NCBI RefSeq assembly: GCF_000002995.4
Contig: NW_025062284.1
Coordinates: forward strand, 1 to 64,000
Reading direction: 5' to 3'
From: Brugia malayi
Lineage: Eukaryota > Nematoda > Chromadorea > Rhabditida > Onchocercidae
DNA length: 64,000 nt
A model generated the notes under the pieces. That model was not told the origin of the DNA, ran no database searches, and was given only the letters and a program-made list of their open reading frames with translations. Each line of letters begins with the position of its first letter. Within the stretch, counting starts at the first letter, position 1. Below, one piece after another: positions 23,076 to 33,293 of this stretch. Both the position numbers and the translations under genes were made by a program.

Positions 23076-25684
23076 TTCTTTTAAATGTTATGAAAACTGT
23101 TATCCTCTCTATGATTAGACTGATCGGAAAGCAGAGTTGACGGCGTAAGCCGACGTGAGCAGTTAAGTTAGAAAGTATAAATTCTACCGAAACTTCTTCG
23201 AACTAAAATAAAGACAACCTTTAATCTCATTTACTTGAATAACACAAAGGAAAGTACAATTTCGGAAACAAAAATATTACTGTGAACTATGTTGATGTTA
23301 TTTCTACATGTATTTCTATTAAACGACCATGACCAACGTCTCATTCTTATCGAAATCATCATCAATCATTCTTTTGTTTCTTTTTTGTGTCTTTTTGCTT
23401 TTATTTTTTTTTTTTTTTTTTTTTTTTGCTTGGATCTCATGCAGTTTTGGTTACCAATCGATTGGTTTTTGGCAATCGATATTCCTTCTCTTGGAATTTT
23501 CTAGAAAACTTTTCACAATAGGTTAAATTATTTGCTCTTCGTTTTCCTTAGCACTTTGAAGCATAATCTTTTCGGATTTTTTTTCTAAAGCTTTTTTCAG
23601 AAAACATGTAAAATAGTAATTTTAAGTTGGAGGATAATCGGTACTTGTAATAAATAGTTATTTCGGCGAAGTAAAGTTTTGAGAGAAGTATGTAATAGTT
23701 AAGTTTCATTATCTGAATCAATTGATATTATACGAAACATTTATAAGATGAAATTTAATGATTCATTGCCTAACTTCCCTCGGTTCACATTTTACGAAAC
23801 ATTCAGTCTTAAATCTAATATTAATACAGATTGAACTTTCTAGGAATAGTGGATTTTTTCAACTGTTATGCTGCTTTGAATTGCAACTTAATTGTTTCGG
23901 CATAATGATTGGCTGTATCACTTCAACTTTGATGAATTCAGCACCGGTGGTGTTCAGCAAGGATTTAATTCAACTGCTTCACTCTTTGACTTAAAGTGTT
24001 AGATTTTTTGTAATAATAATAATAGTATTCGTCGCTTCATTTATTTATACCTAGAATGTATTGCATTTTTAATTAGTTTATATTGTTTACTTTTTGACTC
24101 CTTCGTTTCATCTTCGTATTTTATTCTTAAATTTGGCATTGTTGATTGCATTCTCACTTTCTTTTATTTATTCGTTATTTCTTTCATAATGTAGCGTTGA
24201 TTCCATTGTATTGTTTTTTAATGCAAAATATGCTGTCACTAAGATGATCCCTTATGATCTTTGGCATGTATCAAATTTATGAACTGATGAACTTGCCTGC
24301 AACTGGAGAAGTCATATGGTGGAGATAGTTCTGTTTTGTCCAGAGGTAAATAATTTTGTGCTCATCACTATGCGATTATGGAATGGTTCGACGAACAGAT
24401 AAATGCCGGAATGTAGCAGTACAGCGATGGTAATCGATCGGAACAGACAGTGCTGTAGTGGGTTCATCGTAGCTAGACAGTACTGCCAGGGTGAGTATGC
24501 CAGCCAGCCAGCCAGCCATTGAGTCAGCAACGCACATTGTACTACGTGTCGCGGAGGCTTTATCTACCAGCAAACTATAGAAAATGAAGTCGCCCATGCC
24601 AAGACGAACTGATGCTGAAATTTGTATATTTACTAATTTTAGCTTAAATTTAACATCATATAGTACGCATTATTAAGCATTATGAATTGTGGGATGATTC
24701 GCTTGATGATTGTGGGATGACTGGTCAGTTACCGAGTTGGCAGGTCAAGAAGATGATTTGGCAAGAAAATAATTCCCAAAGAAATAATTATTTCACAGCT
24801 TAGATTTCCCATATCTTTCTGTCGCGTTATGAAAATTAATTGAAGGAATTAATTAGATAAAGTTCTGAGCAGGTAATACTTATTTGATTGCTCTTATTTG
24901 AAAAAAATACTTATTGAAAGAAAAAAACATGTTAATCACATTGATAGCGGCGAAAAGAATGAAGCGTTCTGAAGGATTTGTAATCAGAATGAGATTTTCA
25001 ATTTATTTTTTTATTTCGATTCAAAAATTAATCTCGTAAGTGCCAATTTCCCGATACCTGTTCGACGAAAAAATTTCCACGAATACATCCATCATTCAGA
25101 GCATCGTAGATTTTAAATTTCGTTTCTTTCTTTTATTCTTGGATGTTCCAAGCTTTGTGCAAATTTTCCGGATCGTTTCATCACATATATTACTTTTGTG
25201 ACCTAACGCTTTACGCTGTTGGATATGTTTGCTCTTTGCTTCCTGTAATTTAGACAAAGTTCACTTCAAAATTTTTAGGACTCAAGACATGGATCTATCG
25301 AAAGATAAGATATGATGTGCTAAATCGATGAAAAATACTGAATCCAGCCTTGTTGGAGCTTATTTTAGGCTTCTCCTCACTTTTTGTTGTTTTGGCTCGA
25401 CAAGACATCTCTTGCTTGTCTGAATGATTAACTTTGAAAAAGCTGCTTTTGTTTCTTTTTTCATGTCTGATGTTTTCAGTTATGTTATAAATCTCATGTG
25501 AACGATTTGTAGGAGTCAAGGACAGAATTGCTAAAATTTGCTTTGAAAATAAAGAATTTTATCAAAATTGATCTACAAAGACCTTTTTTCTTTTAAAAAA
25601 TTTTTTCTTTTTCTTTGTTTCTTTCGGGAAGCGGATGGTAGTCAACCAACAAGAGAAATAGAACTTACTACCACAGCAGAAAGC
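23076..25684. other. Intergenic, no recognised gene
   Basis: Mixed AT-rich sequence with a 24-T run at 23,404-23,427 and a short CAGC/CCAG repeat near 24,499-24,520. Several open frames of 60-80 residues exist on both strands; none shows a motif I recognise, and the T-run frames are low-complexity. I see no continuation of the bacterial insert. Confidence 0.4.
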
Positions 25685-26509
25685 TCACTGCCTAAGAGAA
25701 CTTACGATTTCTTCCCTCCGCTCGTCATTTCTATCCTCAGCTGTGAACATTAAGAATCGCAATACTGTAAGGAGCAAGCAGTTGTCGCAATTCTTAATGC
25801 TTATTATATCAAGCAATTGAGAAGTAATTGCCTTACTTACTTGGTCGCTGTATTCGTGAGCTTTTCCACTGATACGTCGCAATGGACCGATGGGTGCAAG
25901 CACTGCGAATGCATCTGAATGCTTTCTTGTATTCGATTAGGAATCAATTCAATCTCTTTATGGAATAATTAAGATTAGAATGTTTTATCTTCTCTAAAAG
26001 ATAAAATTTATCTCTTTTCTCAAGTCTTTCCCCTTTTCTGGTCATTTTGATCGGCGATCTAATTTGTTGCAATGATCGCATTCATACGATTCTGCAACTG
26101 TCCACAATCTCATATGCACTGCTTACAGTCAGAGAGGGTTTCACAGAAATATTACTTAGATGGTACAGCGAACTCATCAACTTACCCCAAATAATAACGA
26201 ACTCATCAACCCAAAGCATACCAATACAAACCACGCAGTATGTGTAGGGAACATTCGAAGGTAAAATACAGAAACCAATGAACAGTTGCAAATGACGTAG
26301 AATTGATGCATGTAAAGAGGAGTTTTTTTGGTGAAGAATACGAGGATACCGATGGTACCATATGTAATAACAGTAAGTGTTGTGAGTATAGGAGGGGCGG
26401 TCTGGAAGCCAATTGCTTTGAATAAGTCTCTGAAATATCTTACTATTCTTATGATCAATATGATAAAGGATAGATTAAGGATAATATGATAAATGATAGT
26501 TAATGACAT
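25685..26509 (-). CDS. Possible host multi-pass membrane protein, partial exons
   Basis: A minus-strand frame from 26,509 encodes four hydrophobic stretches: about residues 3-24, 40-60, 68-87 and 92-108 (the last ones read QFYVICNCSLVSVFYLRM and TAWFVLVCFGLMSSLLFG). It runs into a GTAAGT donor at about 26,185. Downstream, at about 25,910-25,850, a second piece reads APIGPLRRISGKAHEYSDQ and meets GTAAGTAAG; a third, between a TTCACAG acceptor and another GTAAGT at about 25,735-25,700, reads AEDRNDERREEI. The spacing of donors and acceptors suggests a spliced nematode gene for a membrane protein, such as a receptor or channel, but no family is recognised. Phase compatibility between the pieces is not established, and it may be a decayed gene. 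Confidence 0.35.
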
Positions 26510-27273
26510 AATTGGGCTAATGTCATCTGAAATTCACTGAAGAGAATTCCTTAACTTTTTAACTCATTAGCTTCTAAACTGCGACATCTCTTGCTTTTCA
26601 GTAAATTGAAGAGTTAAGTTCACTGACAAGAAATATTTTATAAAGCGTTCTCTGAAGGCAGTGACAATGAGCACTTGTGGTAATAACGCAGTTTGTTGCA
26701 CGAATGTATTTTTTATAAAGTGACACCACTTTGTACATCGTTCTGATGCAATTAATTAATAATTGACGCTATTTGATTCAGCCTGCCTCTTCCGGATTTC
26801 AGATTCAGGTACAAGTTGCAGTCACTCTTGGTTGGATAATCTTTACCGGTTGTTATTCTGATTTATGTTTGTAATTCGGCTTTTAGTGCAAAATTTATTA
26901 TAGCTAGCATCAACACGCATCCGATTCCATTTATCTGTGAATTTAAACATACTACGTAAAGCGATTCGAGCTACTGTGAGCTAGAAGCATATTGATTGGA
27001 AATTGTTCCAGAAGCAGTCTCAAGTTCCATTTTTGCATGACATTCACCAAGATCAATCCCCCTAGAGAATTTGACCGGCGAATCTCAGTGATCTCAATTA
27101 CAATTGCAATTATTCCGCAGCATTCGACAAGCCTTCACTATTAAATAGATTTTTCTCTGTTTTAAATCATTACCCATAAATGTAAGATAACCAACTTATC
27201 ACTTAATGTAATGACAGTGAAGAACATTCACTGCGGTGTTTCGTTCGAATCATCAAGTAGAAGAAAGTAAAGG
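26510..27273. other. Intergenic or intronic, nothing recognised
   Basis: Between two host-type coding candidates on the same strand. If they belong to one gene this would be intron. I see no exon here that I can support. Confidence 0.3.
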
Positions 27274-27582
27274 TCAAATGAAGTCAATAAAGTTCCATTG
27301 CTGTGCAATCCAATTTTCTGACTACTTGCAAGCTTTGAGAGCTCTAGCCATCCCGTCGACGATTTCATTTTCGGTTGTATGATTATGGACCGGATCGAAC
27401 TTATAATAGAAGACAGAATTCGAATCCTTTTTGGTATGATATATACCAATTCAAACAATTAGCGTTAACGTTATATTAAGAGTGACAGGAATCAACAATT
27501 TCTCAACCTGAAAATACATCTCACTATCTCTCCAAACAATATTTGGCTGTAATTTCAGTTCAAGTGTAGCCAGTCGCTCCAT
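27274..27582 (-). pseudogene. Host-type coding relic in one frame with three stops
   Basis: Starting at an ATG at 27,582, one frame gives MERLATLELKLQPNIVWRDS, then VEKLLIPVTLNITLTLIV, a TGA at 27,453, then YHTKKDSNSVFYYKFDPVHN, ENEIVDGMARALKACK, a TAG at 27,324, SENWIAQQWNFIDFI and a TGA at 27,276. The composition is protein-like across the stops and unlike the other frames, which suggests a once-coding exon; a TGG to TGA change would explain the first stop. I do not recognise the protein. It may belong with the membrane-protein exons further along the same strand. Confidence 0.35.
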
Positions 27583-29309
27583 GGTGTATTTGCAAATGAT
27601 ACTCGACAGTGACAACTATCACTTCATTTCATATGCTGTAACACCATTTTAGATCCCTCTCATTTCTCCTCCTCCTGTTCTCCTTCCACCTGTATCTTCT
27701 TTTTGACATTTTCAGATTTAAGCAAAAACTTGAAAATCAAGCGCAGTCTCACCTCAGCGCACAACAATAAAAAGTTCACCGACTGCAAAGCGCCCCTACA
27801 GAGAATAAAGATGGAGTTATTTTTCCTTCTCACTCTATTAAACCTGTCTTTCATCTAGCTACATATTTTGTAAACTTTAATTTTAAATAATTTGCATAAA
27901 AAATATGTACGGGTATGATTTCCTCACCGTCTGAACTCTCTAAATTTCTCTTATATTTCAAAGAGATATGACCACAGTTATCACATCGTAATACCACGCA
28001 TAATAATGGACGCAGAAAGCAGCTGACTTGCCATCCTCTCACTCAATCGATGACTAAAGCACTTATGGGAGCAACAGCTTGTGACAATTGATAGGATTGG
28101 TGGTTACTGTGAACCGTAGTGCTGGGACATTCGTATTGAAACAGTCGAAATGGGTTCAATTAGAAATTTAAGTTGAGCGACCGAATCATAATATTAGCAA
28201 AATCAAAGTGACAAAGTTATGTTGAAGAGAACGAAATTGTGTACAATAGAAGTGCTGAAACAGCATTCTAACATCTGACTAAATCACTTAGTTGTAAAGC
28301 CAAATGGAGATGGAAGCGAATGTCAGCTAGGATCTTAATTATTTTTTAAAAAACAGGAATTCCATGTTCTTTTTTCCTGATTTTCGGACTCCAGAAAGAG
28401 CTGTTGTAATCCAATCTAAGAACAGTTCATTTCATAACTTCAATTGTATTTCTCATCAAATGATTCAAAATGAATGCAAATGAGTGTTATGATGTAATGA
28501 ACTACTTATCTAATTTTCATCTTTGTTTTTAACTATCAGCTTATCATCAATGGTTAAATACCAAAAACCGATTCACACATTTTCACTCTGATAACTAATA
28601 TTTAAGGTTTTCCTTTTTTGTTCAGGTAACTCTCTTCACAATAGTATTACAGCATATCTTTATAAATCACCCATTAGGAAGAGTTCGTTATCTAGTTCTT
28701 TCTTCATTTATAGTTCTACACAATAACTTTTTTCATACTCTCGAAGAGCTTTTGCCTTGGCATCTTAAGAACTCTCCTAAACTACAACTCAAGCAACTCC
28801 TTAGCAAATCCACATTCAAACCTTGAAACGGTTTCTTCAAACGATCAATGATCGTCTATTGACTAATTATCATATAATATTACCATCCATCTTCCATAAA
28901 GAACGAACCTTTACAATAATTCTTTGTGAGACACCAAATTACTCAAATCAAGAAACTTCCATGACAAATTTGATGCTACGAATCGGGAAGTCAACAGCTT
29001 AATTAAAAGTCCTCCATTGTGAATGGATAATATCTCGAGTTGTGTAGTCTGGATTTAACGACGAATGCTAATTCATAGTAACTTTTGTATAATTCCAAAT
29101 TTTTTCTAACTTCTCTTCATTGACTTATTTTATACCTTGTTCTTAATAAACCATTTCTATATAAATTTCTTCTTTCCTTTTGAATAGAATCGAGAATGTT
29201 CATAATTGATTCAAGAATACCACGGTTAATTGATTAGCGACAAATCTAATTCTTTTATTTCCCTGGGAAGTCCTAGGTTTTCTGCTATTCCTGAGCTCTG
29301 TCCGCTGTT
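27583..29309. other. Intergenic, no supported gene
   Basis: Contains open frames at 27,660-27,854 and 27,851-28,042 (minus). The second reads CDNCGHISLKYKRNLESSDG and meets a GTGAGG donor, so it could be an isolated exon, but there is no family match. The remainder to 29,309 shows nothing. Confidence 0.3.
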
Positions 29310-29940
29310 TGTCATATTTTTTCTTTAACCTCCTCGCTTGATAGTTTATGAATGCTCTTTTGAATCCGGAAGGAAGTGTTACAATAGCGCGTACGTAAAT
29401 CTGATACTTAGGAAGAGTATTGTTCCATCATTTCAGTAATACGACCTGAAGAATGAGATTCTAATCATTTTCATGCATTTAATTGGGTTCATTTAATAAA
29501 GTCGCATCTTCACATCTGTTGATAGTATCACCGATGGGAACTTCATCGGATGGAAGCATCACCTGAAATTTGCTAATTATTGCTTTTTGACATGCATCCA
29601 CTGCTATTATCAGAAAGAATTTCAACATAAGCGATGTTTGATGTTTGAAAAGATGGGACAATTTTCAAAAGTTTGGTTGACAAAATGGAGATAACATTTG
29701 CATAAAGGAAATTGATGAATGGCAGGGATTAAATGTCATCGTATGGTGAAATATTTAATTAATTGTGTAGTATTAAATAATCCTGTCTGCTTTGTTTAAT
29801 AAAATATAGTATATTGAGTAGTAAGTAAAATATTGAGTGAGTTATTTGCATATTGTAAAAGTTTCAGTTTTAAATTTTGGTGACGTAAATCAAATGACAA
29901 TTGGAAATATATTAACTTATTTCCAATATTTATTCTTAGG
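29310..29940. repeat. Copy 1 of the duplicated upstream module
   Basis: This stretch is nearly identical to 35,805-36,289 and to 39,610-40,178. Shared landmarks include AGTTTATGAATGCTCTTTTG, a CATCGGATGGAAGCATCACC block, AAATATAGTATATTGA and, for copies 1 and 3 only, a TTTCCAATATTTATTCTTAGG end. In copies 2 and 3 the module sits just upstream of exon 1 of the zinc-finger genes. Copy 1 has no zinc-finger exon next to it. Confidence 0.85.
29479..29628 (-). CDS. Short secreted-type peptide, copy 1
   Basis: From an ATG at 29,628 the frame starts MLKFFLIIAVDACQKA, a good signal-peptide core with a short polar end, followed by a small hydrophilic region (MLPSDEVPIGDTINRCEDAT) and a stop at 29,479. 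An in-frame TTG further upstream would give a longer form. It is almost identical to copy 3 at 39,709-39,876 and to the frameshifted copy 2. An AAATTTCAG acceptor-like site inside the frame means it might be a spliced exon instead of a complete gene. Function unknown. Confidence 0.4.
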   Translation of the reverse strand: MLKFFLIIAVDACQKAIISKFQVMLPSDEVPIGDTINRCEDATLLNEPN

Positions 29941-31533
29941 TACTGCCTGGTACCTTAATAGCATTTCAATTGATCATTCCATGTATCTTTCTTCCCATCT
30001 ATTCTTCTAAATTAATTTCTTTACCTAATAATTGAGTTAATAATATTCCATACATATGATTTGTTTTGCAGCAGTAATTCCATTAATATTTGAAAATATA
30101 TTTGTTTGTTTAATCAAAAATTAACTGATAATACATTACTGATTGAAGTGATGAATTTAACTCCTATTTATTGTGACATTTGTTTTTTTGTTAAAAAATT
30201 ACGAATAAATTTGTTGAAAGGAATTTTCAAATCTATCGTCCAATTTTATTGTGATGATTAAGTACTAATTTTGCTGCCAGACTATGTCACCAAACAATTA
30301 AGAGCATAAGGGTATGATAATGGTTAATTTATTCATTATACCAGATAATTTAAAATAGGGTATAACAATCAGTACTTCAGCATTTGTTTGAATGACCAAA
30401 GTAATATTTTTTAATATTTACTTCTTTTCTCTTTTGGTGATTTGAGTACTTTGTAAATAATAATAAAAAAATGAATTGGGTCACGATTAGCTTTGATGCA
30501 CTTTAGTTTTTCTTTTAATTTTTAATTGCAAATGAATTTTACCCATTTACTTTAATCACCAATATGTATAAAATTATAATTTTCACGAGATATGGCTTAA
30601 AGATATCGGAAGATTACTTACTTCAGCATTGTTTAATACTTCGTAATTACGATTGCACCATTTTTTGTTTCTATGTAGATCATAAGAGTGATTAATGGTA
30701 AGCCAGTTACAGCAAAAAACTTATTCGGTGGTAGACTAAAAAATATTATTGTGTGTTGACATGATAGGTGTCAAAGTCGAATCATAAGCGATTTAGTAGA
30801 CTGCAGACAAATTGCAAAATGATTCGATGTATTAAGTGCTAGGCTTTTCTATCAATTTGTAAAATAATAATAGTGAGCAAATTTTCACTTAGTATATATC
30901 TTATCTTAATCATTTTCTCTTTATTCCCATCGTAGATAAATTGTTTTGTAAAGATTTTAATCTTAGCCATTTACTTTTTTAAATTTTTCAGTGCTAGAAA
31001 ATTGGGAAAAGTTAAGCGGAAATTTGTCGTTTAATTGAGGAAATATTTTGAGGGAAAATTTTTTTCCTTCACATTTAGGTTTTTGCTAAGTCACAAATAT
31101 TGGTAAATTATGCTTTATTATAGAAGGAAAAAACTTTGACACATTATGTATTTAATAAATTGTTTTTAAGGAGATCTGAAGTCCTCGGAAATTCTGCTAC
31201 ATTTATTTTTCAAGGGTCAATAGTTACTTTTTTTTAAGCTGTCATAAATATGATAATTAATTATAAACAACTATGAAAATAAAATCAGATCATAAACTGA
31301 TCACAAAAATTTTTTAGGTGCTACTTTGTTCAGCTAAAATAAATGAACAGTCGCAGTTTGGCTTAGCAGATGGAATGCATATCTTTCATGAATTATCAAT
31401 TTAGCCGAGAGGGCAAACAGTATTCATTTCTATATTGATATTTCCAAAATTTGTTGATGTATCATTGAAGCATCACTTTCACCATTGTCAACCTTTTAAG
31501 CAAATGATTCATTAGTCATCGACAGCTAATACA
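29941..31533. other. Intergenic with an old copy of the cluster flank
   Basis: Mostly AT-rich sequence with no frame of interest. Its end, about 31,390-31,520, resembles 32,460-32,590 (TTGATATTT.CAA..TTTGTT.ATGTAT and the CACC..TGTC box that follows), so an older duplication of the cluster flank reaches this far. Confidence 0.45.
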
Positions 31534-31600
31534 TCTGAATGAGTGATAATGACGAGAAAAATGTTGCAGCATCTAATGTGTGTGTAAGTATAGGTATCAT

Positions 31601-31624
31601 CCTAAGCCTAACCCTAAGCTTAAA
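31601..31624. repeat. Interstitial telomere-like motif, copy 1
   Basis: CCTAAGCCTAACCCTAAGCT with flanking bases resembles three to four degenerate telomere hexamers inside unique DNA. It is repeated in unit 2 at 36,363. Confidence 0.7.
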
Positions 31625-32424
31625 TGCAAGTGTTATCCTAATCCTTTTCCATATGATATGATTATATGAAGAATTGCATATTTTATTGGAGTAAATGCAC
31701 ATTTGTTGTTCTTTTTAACGACAATTTTGATTTTGATGATAAATGTTGGTTTTGTCGCCTTCTGTATTAGATGTGAAACAGTGCCTTTCATATATAGAAA
31801 AGCAATATTGTTCTTGTGAAGATCTTAAAGAAGTTTTTCTACATCCACTTTTCAATGATTAACTTAAAAAATTTTTTAGTGTCGAATACTCGAAGTTTTT
31901 CCATTAAACATAATATCTGCCATCTATTTTACACGTTAAGGTTTAGGCTAAATTATAAGTGGTATGCTTTTTTCTTATAATACCATTTCTTTGCTTAAAA
32001 CCACTTCGCGATGCCAATTTTGTTATAAATTTTTAGGTAAATACTTTCTTCTCATTTATGATGCTTTTTCATATTAGCTTTTGGCATGACAAATCGTTTA
32101 TTTCAGTTGTGAGCGCATTTTGTACATTTAAATGCTTGCCTCCGAATATTATTGCCAATTAGTACATTTATGCATTTCTGTGATATTCATGGAATAATAA
32201 ATAGGGGAGAAATATTTAAAAAATCCAATGGTAAAATAAAATTATTAACCGGTCGCTACAATCTGATGCTTCGAAAACGTCCGATTGTTACGTCTTTTCC
32301 TCATGCTTGCGAAGAATGCCCAAATTGTGTCCCGTTTTCTAGAATGAAAATTTTCAGTTTTATAACGCCAAAAAAATAATAATAATTGCAGTTTGTCGCA
32401 GTTTGGTTTTGTGGATAGAATAAT

Positions 32425-32464
32425 ATTCGTGGAATGTATGCTTTTCTGCATACATTCCACGAAT
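32425..32464. other. Perfect 17-bp inverted repeat
   Basis: ATTCGTGGAATGTATGC and its exact complement are separated by only 6 bp (TTTTCT). The matching place in unit 2, near 37,195-37,225, keeps the right arm with one change but lacks most of the left arm, so the palindrome exists only in unit 1. Confidence 0.85.
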
Positions 32465-32748
32465 TAGAAAAATAAAGCAATTTGATTAAGAGTGAAAGGA
32501 TAATTTTTCCTCTGTTGATATTTTCAATGTTTGTTAATGTATATTGAAGCGCTATTGTCACCACTGTCTTTAAGCAGTTGGTTCTTAGGACGTGAGCGGT
32601 ATCACTGAGTGCAAAAAAAATATATATAGCATCTTAATGAATGTGTCTAATGAATTTTGTATTGTCACTTAACGGTCACAAATCTTTCATAACACATTTC
32701 ACGTGCATTCTATCTTAGGCTCACATAAGTTTTGTTAACTTTGGAAAA

Positions 32749-33014
32749 CTAACTAGGAGCTCTGGAACACGATTTCTTGTGAAAATTTAATGCAGTCCTA
32801 CGGCAAAAGAATTTGCCACAGTCCTTGCACTGAGGAGGTTCATGCGTTTGCTTGTGTTGACAAAACGATGATTTATTTTTGTATGTTCGCCCGCAACGGG
32901 GCACTTTGCATTCATAGATGAAGGGCTGATGCGTTTTTCTATGTGTTAGATATTCGTTGTAACTTTTCGAGATCACAGCACATCCAGAATAAAGGCATTC
33001 ATAACCTCGTCTAT
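32749..33014 (-). CDS. Gene B alternative terminal exon: three zinc fingers
   Basis: A TTTTTTTAG acceptor ends at 33,015 and the exon runs to a TAG at 32,749, encoding 87 residues plus the joining codon. Finger 1 is C-x4-C...H-x3-H (CLYSGC), finger 2 begins CKVPRCGRTY and ends HKQTH, finger 3 is C-x2-C with CKDCGKFF and ends H..SC, a C2HC form. It enters in the same phase as the other zinc-finger exons (two bases, AT, completing a GAT or AAT codon), so it could replace the exon at 33,294-33,565 as the tail of gene B. One residue is missing between finger 1 and 2 compared with its paralogues (THQPF against THGQPF). The 3' flank is conserved with the other terminal exons. Confidence 0.65.
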
Positions 33015-33293
33015 CTAAAAAAATTCACATTTGTTTTTGTAATTGGCATTCCACTATGGTTAATTGAGTTTTGATAAGCCATAAAAATATCACTTCCATG
33101 AAATAATCTTACCAGATCCCGTTTCAAATAATTTAGATCACAAGAAGACGTTTAATTAGTGTATAGCTACAACAAAAAATGTAATTGAGATTTTTCCGTT
33201 GTATTGTCACTCAACGGTCACAGGTGTTTCATAACACATGTCAATTTTATTTCAGGCTAATATGTGTGCTCAAAAATTTGCTAAATTTGCAAA

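Noticed and set aside
23329..23526. Phenylalanine-rich frames at the T run
   Set aside because: Low-complexity translation of a 24-T homopolymer.
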